Part shown: positions 17,022 through 26,822 of the stretch, piece after piece
How the letters are laid out: each line of letters opens with the position of its first letter
How positions within the stretch are numbered: the first letter of the stretch is position 1
Assembly (NCBI RefSeq): GCF_004104055.1
Contig: NZ_QOVJ01000001.1
Span: 1,054,001 to 1,118,000 of the forward strand
DNA from: Leeuwenhoekiella aestuarii
Lineage (GTDB): Bacteria; Bacteroidota; Bacteroidia; Flavobacteriales; Flavobacteriaceae
Length of the DNA: 64,000 bases
Reading direction: 5' to 3'
Notes under the pieces: generated by a model
Seen by the model: only the letters and a program-made list of their open reading frames with translations
What the model was told of the DNA's origin: nothing
Databases searched by the model: none
Translations under genes and position numbers: made by a program

Positions 17022-18623
17022 ATGAAAAAGCCGCTATACATCTGCTCTGTTATTTTGAGTTACTGGGTTATCTTCTTTTCAAGCACGATAAACGCAGCTT
17101 ACGCTCAGAACACCATTACAAACGATTCTTTTTGGAACACCGTTACTGGAAAACCCATCTATTCTCAAGGAGGTGGAATCTTTCAGTTTAAAGACCCGCA
17201 GAGCGGAAAGCTACACTATTACTGGTATGGGGTGCATTATAAAGAAGCCGAAGCCTACCGCCACGATCCGTCAGTGACCTATGAGCGCAATCACTTTGAA
17301 GGGGTCACCTGTTATACGTCTACAGATCTGGTCAATTGGAAATTTGAAAAACATGTACTCACCAAAGAAGCAGTAAACTACGATAAGCGACCTACCTGGC
17401 TGGGGCGTATGGGGGTCGCGTATGTTGCAGAATTGGAACAATACGCCTTGTTCATTCAGCACGGAAAGAACGTACTGATTGCCCTGGCAGATTCACCCCT
17501 GGGCGATTTTAAAGTGCATCGGCATATAGATATGACAGACCGAATTGGCACCCCCAATACCGGAGATCAAACGGTATTTACCGATCCCGATACGGGAAAA
17601 TCTTATTTGGTATATTCCTACGGGCAGGGACGTAACAAGATCTACCTTTCCGAAATTGGCGTACGCGATGGAAATGTTGATTTGCTGGATGTAAAAGAGA
17701 TCTTTAGAGGGGCCAGCCGCGAGGGGAATTGTATGTTTAAATACAACGGGAAGTACTACATGACTGCGTCCAATATTTACGGCTGGGACGGTTCGTTTGC
17801 CTATTACCTGGTAGCTGACGATATCTACGGACCGTATAAACCCATCAACGAAATGCAGATAATGCCCGGCAGCGAGCAGGATTATGCACATGTTTCCCAA
17901 ACTGGTTTTTTCTATACCATCCCGGGGAGCGAACAAGAGACGGTACTGTTTTGTGGAGACCGATGGGCGGAGTTTGCCGGTAACGGCCTGGGATACAACC
18001 AATGGGTGCCGCTTTCTTTTGAGGGCGAGATTCCGTATTTCAACTCGTTAAGCGCGTGGAATCTGGACGAAGAAACCGGAATCTGGAGCGTGGCTAAAAC
18101 CAATAATTTTATCAAAAACGGCAGTTTTGAAGCCGACCGCCGGTATATTCCCAGCAACAACAAACCGGTACAGGAACAGCTCCTGGGTTGGAACACAGAG
18201 ATCTTAAAAGGCAACTCCATTTCCACCACAGATCCCGATTCCCCGGTATTGAATTACTTCAATACCCGTGAAGATCGCAAACAGGTTGTAGGTGAAAAAA
18301 GTCTGTATCTCAGTGACACCGTACCGTTTGAACGCGTGGTCTCTCAGGAAATCACGGCATCACCTTACGTTGAACTCCCGGACGGGAATTACACCTTAAG
18401 CGCCAAAATCAGGAATACAGCGGGCTTTACGAAGCTAAACCTTTTTGCAACCAGTGGCGGCAATTCAAAAACCGCTGATCTTACTTTAGAAACTCCAGAG
18501 TGGACGCGCATCAGTATCACGAATATTCCCATTAAAAATGGAAAAGTAAAAGTGGGTATCGAAGCGCAGGCTGCCGCAGGTGCTTATGCAATCTTGGATG
18601 AGATCAGCTTAGTCAAGGAATAA
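17022..18623 (+). CDS. Secreted GH43-like five-bladed propeller protein with C-terminal CBM-like domain
   Basis: 533 residues from the ATG at 17022; an in-frame GTG at 17004 is less likely. Signal peptide to about residue 28. The propeller part (30-360) has the repeated motif of GH43/GH32-like enzymes: FQFKDPQSGKLHYYWYG, VTCYTSTDLVNWKFEKHV and NTGDQTVFTDPDTGKSYLVY. The C-terminus (from NGSFEADRRYIPS) resembles a carbohydrate-binding beta-sandwich. Subfamilies of this shape include exo-beta-1,3-galactosidases and uncharacterised enzymes, so the linkage is not assigned. It is followed by a repeat cluster. Confidence 0.75.
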   Translation: MKKPLYICSVILSYWVIFFSSTINAAYAQNTITNDSFWNTVTGKPIYSQGGGIFQFKDPQSGKLHYYWYGVHYKEAEAYRHDPSVTYERNHFEGVTCYTSTDLVNWKFEKHVLTKEAVNYDKRPTWLGRMGVAYVAELEQYALFIQHGKNVLIALADSPLGDFKVHRHIDMTDRIGTPNTGDQTVFTDPDTGKSYLVYSYGQGRNKIYLSEIGVRDGNVDLLDVKEIFRGASREGNCMFKYNGKYYMTASNIYGWDGSFAYYLVADDIYGPYKPINEMQIMPGSEQDYAHVSQTGFFYTIPGSEQETVLFCGDRWAEFAGNGLGYNQWVPLSFEGEIPYFNSLSAWNLDEETGIWSVAKTNNFIKNGSFEADRRYIPSNNKPVQEQLLGWNTEILKGNSISTTDPDSPVLNYFNTREDRKQVVGEKSLYLSDTVPFERVVSQEITASPYVELPDGNYTLSAKIRNTAGFTKLNLFATSGGNSKTADLTLETPEWTRISITNIPIKNGKVKVGIEAQAAAGAYAILDEISLVKE

Positions 18624-18811
18624 TCTTTTTTCTTATCGAACGCAGTCGAGATACAGCCTTTGTTCATTTTTTCATTGATTCATCAAAGCTTACATGAGCT
18701 TCTCTAAATTTTTTGCTCCCTGCACTGCATGCGCTTAACTGAGCCGGCGCAGCGACCACAATTAAAACTATTTGTATGCGAGCGAGCTATTAATTTCTAT
18801 TCTTCTTCTCT

Positions 18812-18984
18812 TTCTTTTTTGCATCGCCCAAAAAAGAAACAAAAAACGCTAGGCTCACAAGACGGTATCTAAATTTATCGTTCGCTGCACTGCATGCGCT
18901 TAACTCGGCCGCTCTGGCAGCCTCAAACAGAACCGCCTGCGACGTTCCGCTCACATCAAATTTCACGATACCTTCTTGTAGGCC
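18812..18984 (-). repeat. Giant-hairpin repeat unit, class IV
   Basis: The unit occupies 18851-18984: AGGCTCACAAGACGGTATCT at one end and ACGATACCTTCTTGTAGGCC at the other. These are inverted copies, with a stem sequence unlike class I (CAAGAAGGTATC in place of CAGGAGGTTCTC). The interior is nearly the same as class I (GCATGCGCTTAACTCGGCC). The second hairpin is TTCTTTTTTGCATCGCCCAAAAAAGAA split as two 9-nt arms at 18812-18838. A truncated class I remnant lies just to the left, at about 18690-18760. Its translation gives only a short open frame shared with 24531-24664, which I take as spurious. Confidence 0.75.
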
Positions 18985-19018
18985 GTTCTTCAAGTAATAA
19001 TAAACACTTAGATGATAT

Positions 19019-19333
19019 TCATACCGAAGGGTTTAGTTTCCTTTTGGTCAGTATACCGACAGCACCCCCTTAAGAATTCCTGAAGTTATGCTGAACCGAG
19101 GGAATTTCGATTTTGTTTAAACCTTTAGGTAGGAGAATTTTCAATAGAATGGTAAAACGGCCTACTTTTTAGATCTGTAGTAAAACAAGCGGGCGCCGCA
19201 GCGGTGGGCAGTGGAGGATAGCCTAGCGCAGCGGTTTGCTATCCGCAGGCAAAGGCGTTTGCGTAGTTTTCAAAGATGTAAAAATAAGCCTAGATTTTTT
19301 TGGTTCGTTTTTTCATCGATGGAAAAAATGAAC
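19019..19333 (+). repeat. Giant-hairpin repeat unit, class II, with 5' module
   Basis: Nearly the same ~310-nt sequence occurs at 24060-24372 and 40201-40515. The hairpin itself (19159-19291) starts GGCCTACTTTTTAGATCTG and ends GATGTAAAAATAAGCCT, again inverted relative to each other. It has an inner perfect stem GGATAGC/GCTATCC. The T-run TAGATTTTTTTGG follows, then the second hairpin at 19303-19333. The 5' part includes the ACCGAGGGAATTTCGAT segment. Boundary motif ATCTCCGATAGGAGAT follows near 19365. Confidence 0.78.
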
Positions 19334-19519
19334 AAGCATGATTAGAAGTAAATCTTACTCAAATCTCCGATAGGAGATCGATCTCTAACTGCAGAAACCT
19401 GATGTTTACAGTGCATCAGTACGGAGTAGAAAAGAATTGAGAGCTTCCTAAAAATCGATGTAGTAAAAATGACTATATTTAAGAACCAAACGATATCGAG
19501 AAATATTAATACAACTATA

Positions 19520-20854
19520 ATGAGCGACAATCCAAGACGTAAATTTTTAAAACAAACCACTTTAGCCACTGCTGGACTGGGACTTTCCGGGTCCCTGTTA
19601 GCCAATCCGGTATCTTTTTTTGGTGCCAATGACCGTATGAATTTTGGCCTGATTGGCTGTAACGGCATGGGTTGGTCTAATATGCAGGCGCATTTAAAAC
19701 TGCCTAACGTAAACTGTGTCGCCCTGGCCGATATCGATCAGCGGGTGCTCGACCGCCGGGCGGGCGAACTCCAAAAAATGACGGGTAAAGCCCCCAAATT
19801 ATATACCGATTACCGTAAACTTTTAGAAAACAAAGATATTGATGCGGTGATCATCGGTACGCCCGATCACTGGCACTGTTTGAATATGGTAGATGCCGTA
19901 CAGGCAGGCAAACACGTGTATGTAGAAAAACCCCTGGCAAACAGTATCGAAGAGTGTAACGTGATGCTCAAAGCCGCCAATGCTTCAGACCGCATGATCC
20001 AGGTGGGCCAGTGGCAGCGTAGCGGTCAGCAGTATGCCGATGCGATTGACTATGTGCAATCGGGTAAATTGGGACAAATACGTCTGGTAAAGTGCTGGGC
20101 GTACCAGGGGTGGATGAACCCGGTACCCGAAAAGCCAAACACGCCTCCTCCTCCCGGAGTGGATTATGCCATGTGGTTGGGCCCCGCGCCCGAGCGCCCG
20201 TTTAATGAAAACCGCTTTCATTTCAACTTCAGATGGTTTTGGGATTATGCAGGCGGACTGATGACCGACTGGGGAGTGCACGAACTCGACATCGCTCTGT
20301 TTGCGATGGGTGCCAAAGCTCCTAAGTCTATTTTGGCTTCTGGTGGAAAGTTGGCGTATCCTGATGATGCTTCTGAAACGCCGGATACCTTACAAACCGT
20401 ATATGAGTTTGACGGCTTCAACCTGTTGTGGGAACATGCTACCGGTATTGATGGCGGTCCTTACGGCCGTACTGAAGGCATCGCTTTTATCGGAAATAAC
20501 GGTACGCTGGTAGTAAACCGGGGCGGTTGGGAAGTGATTCCGGAAGGAGAACGCAAAGACAACGAGTGGGTGACTAAGTTAGATCGTGTAGAACTGAGAA
20601 AACCGGAAGGCAATGCCCTGGATAATCACGCGAAAAGCTTTGTAACCGCTATACGTGACAACGATGCGTCTAAACTGGCGTGTGGCGTAGAAACCGGAAG
20701 TATTGCAGCGATCACTGCACATATGGGTAACATCGCCTACAAAACCGGAAACAAGATCTATTGGGATGCAGCAAGCGGTTCGTTTAACAATACCGAGGCC
20801 GATGCTTTGGTACAGGCACAGTACCACAACGGCTGGAAGTTACCAACAGTCTAA
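19520..20854 (+). CDS. Tat-exported Gfo/Idh/MocA family oxidoreductase
   Basis: 444 residues from the ATG at 19520 (MSDNPRRKFLKQTT); an upstream in-frame ATG at 19469 would add 17 residues and spoil the signal. The RRKFLK motif plus TLATAGLGLSGSLLA is a Tat signal, so the protein is exported folded with its NAD(P) cofactor. The Rossmann domain has FGLIGCNGMGWSN and the YVEKPLAN catalytic-Lys motif near 140. The C-terminal domain carries RWFWDYAGGLMTDWGVHELD. Bacteroidota members act on modified sugars or glycosides; some are GH109-like. It converges with the gluconolactonase-like gene (15-nt gap). Confidence 0.87.
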   Translation: MSDNPRRKFLKQTTLATAGLGLSGSLLANPVSFFGANDRMNFGLIGCNGMGWSNMQAHLKLPNVNCVALADIDQRVLDRRAGELQKMTGKAPKLYTDYRKLLENKDIDAVIIGTPDHWHCLNMVDAVQAGKHVYVEKPLANSIEECNVMLKAANASDRMIQVGQWQRSGQQYADAIDYVQSGKLGQIRLVKCWAYQGWMNPVPEKPNTPPPPGVDYAMWLGPAPERPFNENRFHFNFRWFWDYAGGLMTDWGVHELDIALFAMGAKAPKSILASGGKLAYPDDASETPDTLQTVYEFDGFNLLWEHATGIDGGPYGRTEGIAFIGNNGTLVVNRGGWEVIPEGERKDNEWVTKLDRVELRKPEGNALDNHAKSFVTAIRDNDASKLACGVETGSIAAITAHMGNIAYKTGNKIYWDAASGSFNNTEADALVQAQYHNGWKLPTV

Positions 20855-20869
20855 ACAGGTTTAAAACAG

Positions 20870-21757
20870 CTAACGGCGAGCGCCTTTTACATCCATATCC
20901 AGCAGGTAAACCCCTTGCTGGGCAGTGATAAAAAGCGTTCGCCTTTTCGTACCCCCAAAGGTTACATTGGCCGTCCAGTCTCTAGGAATAGCGATGTGTT
21001 CAAGTTGCGTTCCGGCTTTGTCGTAAACGGTCACCCCTTTACCGGTAAGGTATACATTGCCGCGACTGTCTAGCGTCATCCCGTCTGAACCCTGATCTGT
21101 AAACAGTTTTTTATTGATCAAACCCCCGTTGTCAGCAATCTCAAAAACATAGGTTTTATCGGCACCAATATCAGCTACGTACAGGGTTTTGCCATCAGGA
21201 GTGCCTATGATACCGTTGGGTTTTACCAGATCGTCAGCAACGATACGCAGTTCCCCCTCAGGTGTTAGCGCATAGACCCGTTCCGCTTCAAGTTCTTTTT
21301 CCGTGCGGTCCCAGTAGTCACGCTGGTAATACGGATCGGTAAAATACAGGATACCGTTGGGTGCGATCCAGATATCGTTAGGGCCGTTAAGACGTTTGTC
21401 TTCAAAAGAGGCTACCAACACCTTCACGTCTTTATCGGGTGAAATGCTCCAGATTTCAGATTGATTATCGGCAGCTGCCAAAAGATTTCCGTTGGTATCA
21501 AAATAGAGTCCGTTGGCACGACCTGCAGGTTCCATAAATACCGAAAGAGTACCGTCTTGCGCATCCCATTTGTATATGCGGTCGTTGGGTTGGTCTGTAA
21601 AATACACATTGCCTGCAGCGTCCGCAGCAGGTCCTTCGGTAAAACTGAAGGTATCGGCCAGCAACTGCGGTTCCCTACCCGGTTTTACGAGTTGGTTCTG
21701 CGAAGCGCACGAACTCAGCAGCACAGCAAGTACTGCAACTAAGGAAATTTTAACCAT
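20870..21757 (-). CDS. SMP-30/gluconolactonase-like lipoprotein
   Basis: A 295-residue protein. A lipoprotein signal with lipobox LSSC (Cys17) is followed by a six-bladed propeller of the SMP-30/gluconolactonase/LRE family. Repeating motifs are visible: EGPAADAAGNVYFTDQPNDR, GPNDIWIAPNGILYFTDP, KPNGIIGTPDGKTLYVAD and DGMTLDSRGNVYLTG. The Glu and Asn/Asp metal ligands of the family are in place. The likely role is hydrolysis of a sugar lactone at the cell surface. It converges with the Gfo/Idh oxidoreductase, which could supply a lactone; that link is an inference. Confidence 0.85.
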   Translation of the reverse strand: MVKISLVAVLAVLLSSCASQNQLVKPGREPQLLADTFSFTEGPAADAAGNVYFTDQPNDRIYKWDAQDGTLSVFMEPAGRANGLYFDTNGNLLAAADNQSEIWSISPDKDVKVLVASFEDKRLNGPNDIWIAPNGILYFTDPYYQRDYWDRTEKELEAERVYALTPEGELRIVADDLVKPNGIIGTPDGKTLYVADIGADKTYVFEIADNGGLINKKLFTDQGSDGMTLDSRGNVYLTGKGVTVYDKAGTQLEHIAIPRDWTANVTFGGTKRRTLFITAQQGVYLLDMDVKGARR

Positions 21758-22020
21758 CGAAAACGAATTTGTTTAAAGATAGTATAAACGGACTGTTTTC
21801 TGGGAGGCGGGTCCATTTTCACCCGTTACCCATGGGTGTTTATTACGGTGGTTTATTAAGACAGGTGCTTTATGAATGTTTTTTATTTATACGTTTATCG
21901 ATTGATAAACAAGGATATATAGCAGGCTGATTTTGAGTGTTTCTTTCAAATAAGAAAAAAAAATACAGGTTTATTTTATAGGTTTTAGTTACATTTAAAA
22001 GAACCTATTTATTTAGTCCA

Positions 22021-22362
22021 ATGACTTACGAAACTAAAAGATGCCCATTTTGTGCTGAAGGTATAAATAGAGATGCCATTAAGTGTAAGCATTGTGGAGA
22101 GATGTTGTATGCAAATACGCAAGCAACACATACCGCTCAAAATCATACGGTTGTAATGCGGTACAGAAGATGGAGTCCGGGTGTTGCGGCTCTTCTTAGT
22201 TTTTTTATACCCGGAGTCGGTCAAATGTACAAAGGAGACGTGGGTACTGGTATAGCCTGGCTAATAGTTACGTATATAGGTTACTTTTTGTTTATAATAC
22301 CTGGACTGATTTTGCATCTGATATGCATTATTACCGCGGCTTCCGGAGACCCTTATAAATAG
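22021..22362 (+). CDS. Zinc-ribbon TM2-domain membrane protein
   Basis: A 113-residue protein. The N-terminal zinc ribbon is CPFCAEGINRDAIKCKHCG (CxxC ... CxxC, residues 9-27). After a linker, the TM2 domain follows: VAALLSFFIPGVGQMYKGDV and then two membrane segments (about 59-80 and 84-108). TM2 proteins are small bacterial membrane proteins of unsettled function. It is flanked by gaps of 263 and 224 nt without other genes, so it is monocistronic. Confidence 0.85.
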   Translation: MTYETKRCPFCAEGINRDAIKCKHCGEMLYANTQATHTAQNHTVVMRYRRWSPGVAALLSFFIPGVGQMYKGDVGTGIAWLIVTYIGYFLFIIPGLILHLICIITAASGDPYK

Positions 22363-22586
22363 CAGGGCCTGCTTCCAGATTTATACAATTCTACTTGAGT
22401 TATACACTGGCGACCTGGCAAACCCACTAAAAGAACGCATATTTAAAATAACAGATGCTGTGTACTTGTTGACTTCAATAGGTAAAGCTCAGTTTCAGAT
22501 CTTGATGGGAACACGCCCTTTTTCTAAAAAAAGAATCCTATTTTTAAGCCGCGAGAGACCAACCGCGATTTTTAAAATACGCTTTT

Positions 22587-23975
22587 ATGAAACGTTTACT
22601 GTTGTCCGTACTTACGGGCCTTGGTCTCTTTAGTTCGTGTTCTCAACCCGAACCGGTATCAAAACCCAACATTATTTTAGTATTTATAGACGATATGGGT
22701 TGGGGGGATTTTTCGTCCTTTGGCAATACCGATGCAGCCACTCCCAATATCGACCGGCTCGCTTCTGAAGGAATCAGTTTTGAGCAGTTCTATGTGAATT
22801 CGCCCATTTGTTCTCCATCTCGGGTAGCCATTAGCACCGGGACGTATCCGCAACGGTGGAATATCGATTCGTATTTAGATAACAGACGCGTAAATGAACA
22901 ACGGGGTATGGCCAACTGGCTAAACCCGGAAGCACCGATGCTTGCACGCAGCCTGAAGAATGCCGGGTACACTACCGGTCATTTTGGTAAGTGGCATATG
23001 GGCGGACAAAGGGATGTAAAGGAAGCGCCACCAATTACCGATTACGGTTTTGATGAATCGCTAACCAATTTTGAAGGGATGGGAGCTAAACTGCTTCCGC
23101 TTACCAAAGACGAGACCGGGAAAGTAGGCCGCATTTGGGAAGATGCTGTTAATCTGGGATCTCCGATTACCTGGATGCAACGCTCGGAGATCACCACCGG
23201 CTTTGTAGATGCAGCGATACAGTTTATAGGAGAGAAAAGTAAAGCAGATAAACCCTTCTATGTAAATGTCTGGCCAGACGATGTGCACAGTCCGTACTGG
23301 CCTCCATTTGAAGCATATGGAGTGGCTAAAGAGCAAGGTAAACGCGGACTCTACCTTGCGGTGTTGGAAGCGATGGATAAGCAATTGGGTAAACTCTTTG
23401 AGTATATTGAGGCAGACGAGAAGTTACGCGATAATACGCTGATCCTGATCTGCTCAGACAACGGTCCTGAATTGGGTGCCGGGAGCGCGGCGCATTTAAA
23501 AGGGTATAAAACCCATTTGTTCGAAGGCGGTATCCGTTCGTCGCTTGTCGTTTGGGGACCTGGCTTTATCAAAAAAGAAGCACAGGGAACCCGCAATGCC
23601 GCATCGGTGTTTTCTGCAATAGACCTAACGCCTTCCTTGCTAGCATTTACGGGAGCCGAAGCACCTGAAAATGCGAATTATGACGGTGAAAATGTAATAG
23701 AAACCCTCCTGGGAGAAGCCCGGAAATCCCGGCAAGCTCCTATTTTTTACAGCAGACCTCCGGATCGAAAAAACTATTACGGCTTTAAAAACCTACCGGA
23801 TTTGGCCGTACGCGTGGGGGACTGGAAACTGCTTTGTGATTATGACGGCAGCCGCCCGCAGTTGTATAACCTCATCAAAGACCCTTCTGAAACCACAAAT
23901 CGTGCTGCCGAACAACCCGAACGCACCGCAGCGCTAACGCAACAAGTATTGGCGTGGTATAAGAAAATGCCTTAA
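22587..23975 (+). CDS. Arylsulfatase-type sulfatase (S1 family), lipoprotein
   Basis: A 462-residue protein. The lipoprotein signal ends in FSSC. The sulfatase fold starts at NIILVFIDDMGWGDFSSFG (two Asp for calcium). The active-site motif is ICSPSR with Cys near 75, which would be turned to formylglycine by an anaerobic or aerobic maturase not seen in this window. HFGKWHMGG and SDNGPELG complete the metal and substrate site. S1 sulfatases of marine Bacteroidota desulfate algal polysaccharides; the sugar and position cannot be read here. No SusC/SusD pair is nearby. Confidence 0.9.
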   Translation: MKRLLLSVLTGLGLFSSCSQPEPVSKPNIILVFIDDMGWGDFSSFGNTDAATPNIDRLASEGISFEQFYVNSPICSPSRVAISTGTYPQRWNIDSYLDNRRVNEQRGMANWLNPEAPMLARSLKNAGYTTGHFGKWHMGGQRDVKEAPPITDYGFDESLTNFEGMGAKLLPLTKDETGKVGRIWEDAVNLGSPITWMQRSEITTGFVDAAIQFIGEKSKADKPFYVNVWPDDVHSPYWPPFEAYGVAKEQGKRGLYLAVLEAMDKQLGKLFEYIEADEKLRDNTLILICSDNGPELGAGSAAHLKGYKTHLFEGGIRSSLVVWGPGFIKKEAQGTRNAASVFSAIDLTPSLLAFTGAEAPENANYDGENVIETLLGEARKSRQAPIFYSRPPDRKNYYGFKNLPDLAVRVGDWKLLCDYDGSRPQLYNLIKDPSETTNRAAEQPERTAALTQQVLAWYKKMP

Positions 23976-24059
23976 CCGAATCCTCCTGATAGGCCATTAC
24001 TAACGTTTTATCAGACTTGAGGCGGTAGACTATAGCTACGAATAAAACTCTACGTATCC

Positions 24060-24372
24060 ATACCCGAAGGGTTTAGTTTCCTTTTGGTCAGTATAACGAC
24101 AGCATCTCGTTAAAATTCCTGAAGCTATTCTGGAGCGAGTGAATTTCGATTTCGTTTAAACCTTTGGCTATGAGAATTTTCAATAGAATGATAAAACGGC
24201 CTACTTTTTAGATCTGTAGTAAAACAAGCGGGCGCCGCAGCGTTGGGCAGTGGAGGATAGCCTAGCGCAGCGTTTTGCTATCCGCAGGCAAAGGCGTTTG
24301 CGTAGTTTTCAAAGATGTAAAAATAAGCCTAGATTTTTTTGGTTCGTTTTTTCATCGATGGAAAAAATGAAC
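24060..24372 (+). repeat. Giant-hairpin repeat unit, class II, with 5' module
   Basis: Near copy of 19019-19333. The hairpin is 24198-24330 (GGCCTACTTTTTAGATCTG to GTAAAAATAAGCCT), and the second hairpin is 24342-24372. Between the sulfatase stop and this unit, 23984-24050 is a remnant of the GGCC end of a class I unit (CTCCTGATAGGCC) with its flank. The boundary motif ATCTCCGTTAGGAGAT is at about 24403-24418. Confidence 0.78.
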
Positions 24373-24472
24373 AGAACATGATTAGAAGTAAGCACTACTC
24401 AAATCTCCGTTAGGAGATCAAACAACACCTCATTAGAAGATATAATTGCTATTCATCTTCCTGTTCTTTTGT

Positions 24473-24664
24473 CTTGATACGGCAAAGCATGTCTTTGAGC
24501 GAGTTGGTGCGGCTGGAAACCAAAAAATCAAGGCTCACAAGACGGTATCTAAATTTTTCGTTTGCTGCACTGCATGCGCTTAACTCGGCCGCTCTGGCGG
24601 CCTCAAACAGAACCGCCTGCGACGTTCCGCTCACATCAAATTTCACGCTACCTTCTTGTAGGCC
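24473..24664 (-). repeat. Giant-hairpin repeat unit, class IV, carrying the 41-nt insert
   Basis: The unit is 24531-24664 (AGGCTCACAAGACGGTATCT to CTACCTTCTTGTAGGCC), a near copy of 18851-18984. The second hairpin is disrupted: after CTTGATAC the pairing arm is replaced by a 41-nt block (24481-24521, GGCAAAGCATGTCTTTGAGC and on) identical to that at 39397-39437. The block itself contains the small stem CAAAG-CATGT-CTTTG. Confidence 0.75.
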
Positions 24665-24797
24665 GTTCTTCAAGTAATAACAAACACTTAGATGATATTT
24701 ATACCGAGGGGTAAACGAATGCCCTACCCTCGGTTCAGAATAGGCGTAGGACGTTCCGAAAGTATATTAGTTTGTTCTTAGTAAAAATTTTAAAAGC

Positions 24798-24963
24798 GGC
24801 ATATAGAAAAGATCTCGTAAAATTTGAAGTGAGGCTTCGTAAAATTTACTGCTGTTTGACCCGCAGGGGAGTTCAGTAAATTTAGAAGCTGAACGATAAA
24901 TTTAGAGATCGTTTCTTAAGCCTAGACTTTTTTGATTCTTTTTTGGGCGATGCAAAAAAGAAT
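24798..24963 (+). repeat. Giant-hairpin repeat unit, class III
   Basis: 24798-24923 starts GGCATATAGAAAAGATCTCG and ends GAGATCGTTTCTTAAGCCT, so the arms pair through GATCTC/GAGATC and AAATTT/AAATTT with sequences not shared with the other classes. The T-run is TAGACTTTTTT and the second hairpin is ATTCTTTTTTGGGCGATGC... with partner AAAAAAGAAT (24934-24963). Confidence 0.72.
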
Positions 24964-25148
24964 GAAACATGATCAGAAATAAATCTTACTCAAATCTCCT
25001 TTAACAACTTCAAAAGCTCCCGCAACATAAAAATCACGCGAGCTAAACCAAGCCCAAATAGTTCACAACCCATATTACCAATACCAATACACCCCCTCGA
25101 AAATCCTGTGATGTAGCAAATAAAAACAAGTAAAAAACCGATGTTTTT

Positions 25149-25273
25149 GGGCTGAGAAACAGCCCTGTTTTACGGAGTTTGTTCGGGTGTCCTTCGGGTA
25201 TCCTTCGAGAGTGGTTCGGAAAAAGGGGGTGTTTTCCGAACAATCCCCGAACAAAACCGGGAGAACACCCGAA
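25149..25273. other. Nested hairpin region upstream of the accessory block
   Basis: Three stems are visible. GGGCTG-AGAAA-CAGCCC at 25149-25165 is followed by TGTTTT. An outer pair TTCGGGTGT (25182-25190)/ACACCCGAA (25265-25273) encloses a perfect inner stem GTTCGGAAAA (25214-25223)/TTTTCCGAAC (25232-25241). The rest of 25280-25684 shows no gene; it holds a G-run and GTCCCCTTTTTTT near 25500-25520 that could terminate transcription. I do not recognise the element. Confidence 0.55.
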
Positions 25274-25684
25274 TAAAGGGAGTTTTAGGCCGGATTATGA
25301 TTGTAAATAATATCGTTAAAGATTTTAGCGTAATAAAGCCTACAGAATGAGTGTGGTGTAGCTGGTGAACCCAAGCGGTAAACACCCTGCCCAACCTAAA
25401 AAAGCCTATTTAAAAGAGAAAACCGGATGCATGGTTTCGCTGTTGCTTTAGGATGGCGCTTTGGGATCGGGTTTTTAACCAGGATGAGTTGGTAATGCAG
25501 GGGGGGGTCCCCTTTTTTTAGTTTTAAATCAGAGGATTATGGAATTCCTTATTTTTTAGTGGAGGGGTTTCGGTAGATTTATATCTTGGATCGAATTGAT
25601 TGTTAACTGAAGTTGTTATGAGATAACATATAATTTTTTTAACTGATATAACAATTTATGTATGAATAAAAAAACGAACATCAA

Positions 25685-26818
25685 ATGATAGATTTTGAAA
25701 TCAGTGAAGTAAGAAAGTTTACAAAAATGATGGCACCAACAGCTGACTTCGACTCTACATTCACTTTTTACTATGACGAGACTAATAACATTAAAAAGTT
25801 CTACGTCAGAGAAAACGACTTCAATTACACATTTACAGCAAATTTTATCCTAGGCGGTTTAGCTCACGAAGGAAACGCTCCGGACGTACAATCTTTAATT
25901 GATAGCTTTAAGCTGCAAAAAACAGCAACAGAAGTTAAGTTCAAGCATATAGCTAAAGGGACTTTTCTTGACTGTTTGAAATCCAATAAACTTACTCTGT
26001 TTTTTGATTTTACTCTAAACAGCAACTTATTTGTTCACTACTCAAGTCTAAACATTTTGTATTGGGCTATTGTGGATATTGTTGATTCAGCAGTTGCAAA
26101 TTCAGAAGCAGCAATGAAAGCAGGACCGCAATTCATTAATCAGCTAAAAAACGATTTATACAAGTTATCAAGACTTGAAATTGATTCAGTGATAGCCTTG
26201 TTTTTTAATTTTGAGTATCCTAACATTAAAAAAGAAAAAGTAATTCCATTTATAGAAGCTTTGACCTCTTTATTTGAACCATATCTTGAAACACAGGAAT
26301 TTCACTTTGGCTTAGAATCGTTGAGACAAATTCTTAAAAAAGCAAAGAAAAAAGGTTCATTGCCGTTTGTGATGGACGAAGAAGATTACATTTTGCTAAA
26401 GGATTTATCTCAGTTTTACCTTAGACCAATATATCTATTCAAAAACTCAACACACATTTTTGATAATGAAGATTCAATTTCCGAGACACTTCAGGAATTT
26501 AAAATACTTGACGGAGAACAAGAAATAAATAATTACTCATTTGTTGATTCCAAGACAAGTCAGTTGATTCAACTTTCAGACGTATTTGTCGGAATAATGG
26601 GTAAACTTTCTAACTACCTGAACACTCATTCAAGAGAAGAAATTGAAACTGACTTCAACTCGTTAACTGAAACCCAAATGCAAAATGTTGATTTACTTAT
26701 TGATCTTATAGATAAATCACATAACAAGAATGTTGCTTTCTTGCACTCCACTGACAGTAATGAAGCAATGAGTAAAATGAATAAGATTAGAAAGAAAAGA
26801 AATAAAAATCGCACATAA
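25685..26818 (+). CDS. DUF3800-like protein (RNase H-like fold), possible defence component
   Basis: A 377-residue protein. The N-terminal strand TFTFYYDETNNIKKFYV with Asp-Glu resembles the DUF3800 start (YxDES). The C-terminal part FVDSKTSQLIQLSDVFVGIMG matches the family's closing motif (Asp-Ser-Lys ... Gln-x-x-Asp), giving the acidic residues of an RNase H-like site. DUF3800 proteins usually occur next to mobile or defence genes; their activity is not settled. The gene is AT-rich compared with the 7-24 kb region, as are the two following genes. It ends 146 nt before the OLD-family gene, with a long inverted repeat between them. Confidence 0.65.
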   Translation: MIDFEISEVRKFTKMMAPTADFDSTFTFYYDETNNIKKFYVRENDFNYTFTANFILGGLAHEGNAPDVQSLIDSFKLQKTATEVKFKHIAKGTFLDCLKSNKLTLFFDFTLNSNLFVHYSSLNILYWAIVDIVDSAVANSEAAMKAGPQFINQLKNDLYKLSRLEIDSVIALFFNFEYPNIKKEKVIPFIEALTSLFEPYLETQEFHFGLESLRQILKKAKKKGSLPFVMDEEDYILLKDLSQFYLRPIYLFKNSTHIFDNEDSISETLQEFKILDGEQEINNYSFVDSKTSQLIQLSDVFVGIMGKLSNYLNTHSREEIETDFNSLTETQMQNVDLLIDLIDKSHNKNVAFLHSTDSNEAMSKMNKIRKKRNKNRT

Positions 26819-26822
26819 TAAA

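Noticed and set aside
18790-24673. Two similar short minus-strand frames (18790-18993, 24449-24673) beginning MKNGLQEG
   Set aside because: They translate the class IV hairpin repeat. Both are interrupted at repeat ends, have no partner elsewhere in the window, and the repeat structure explains their likeness.
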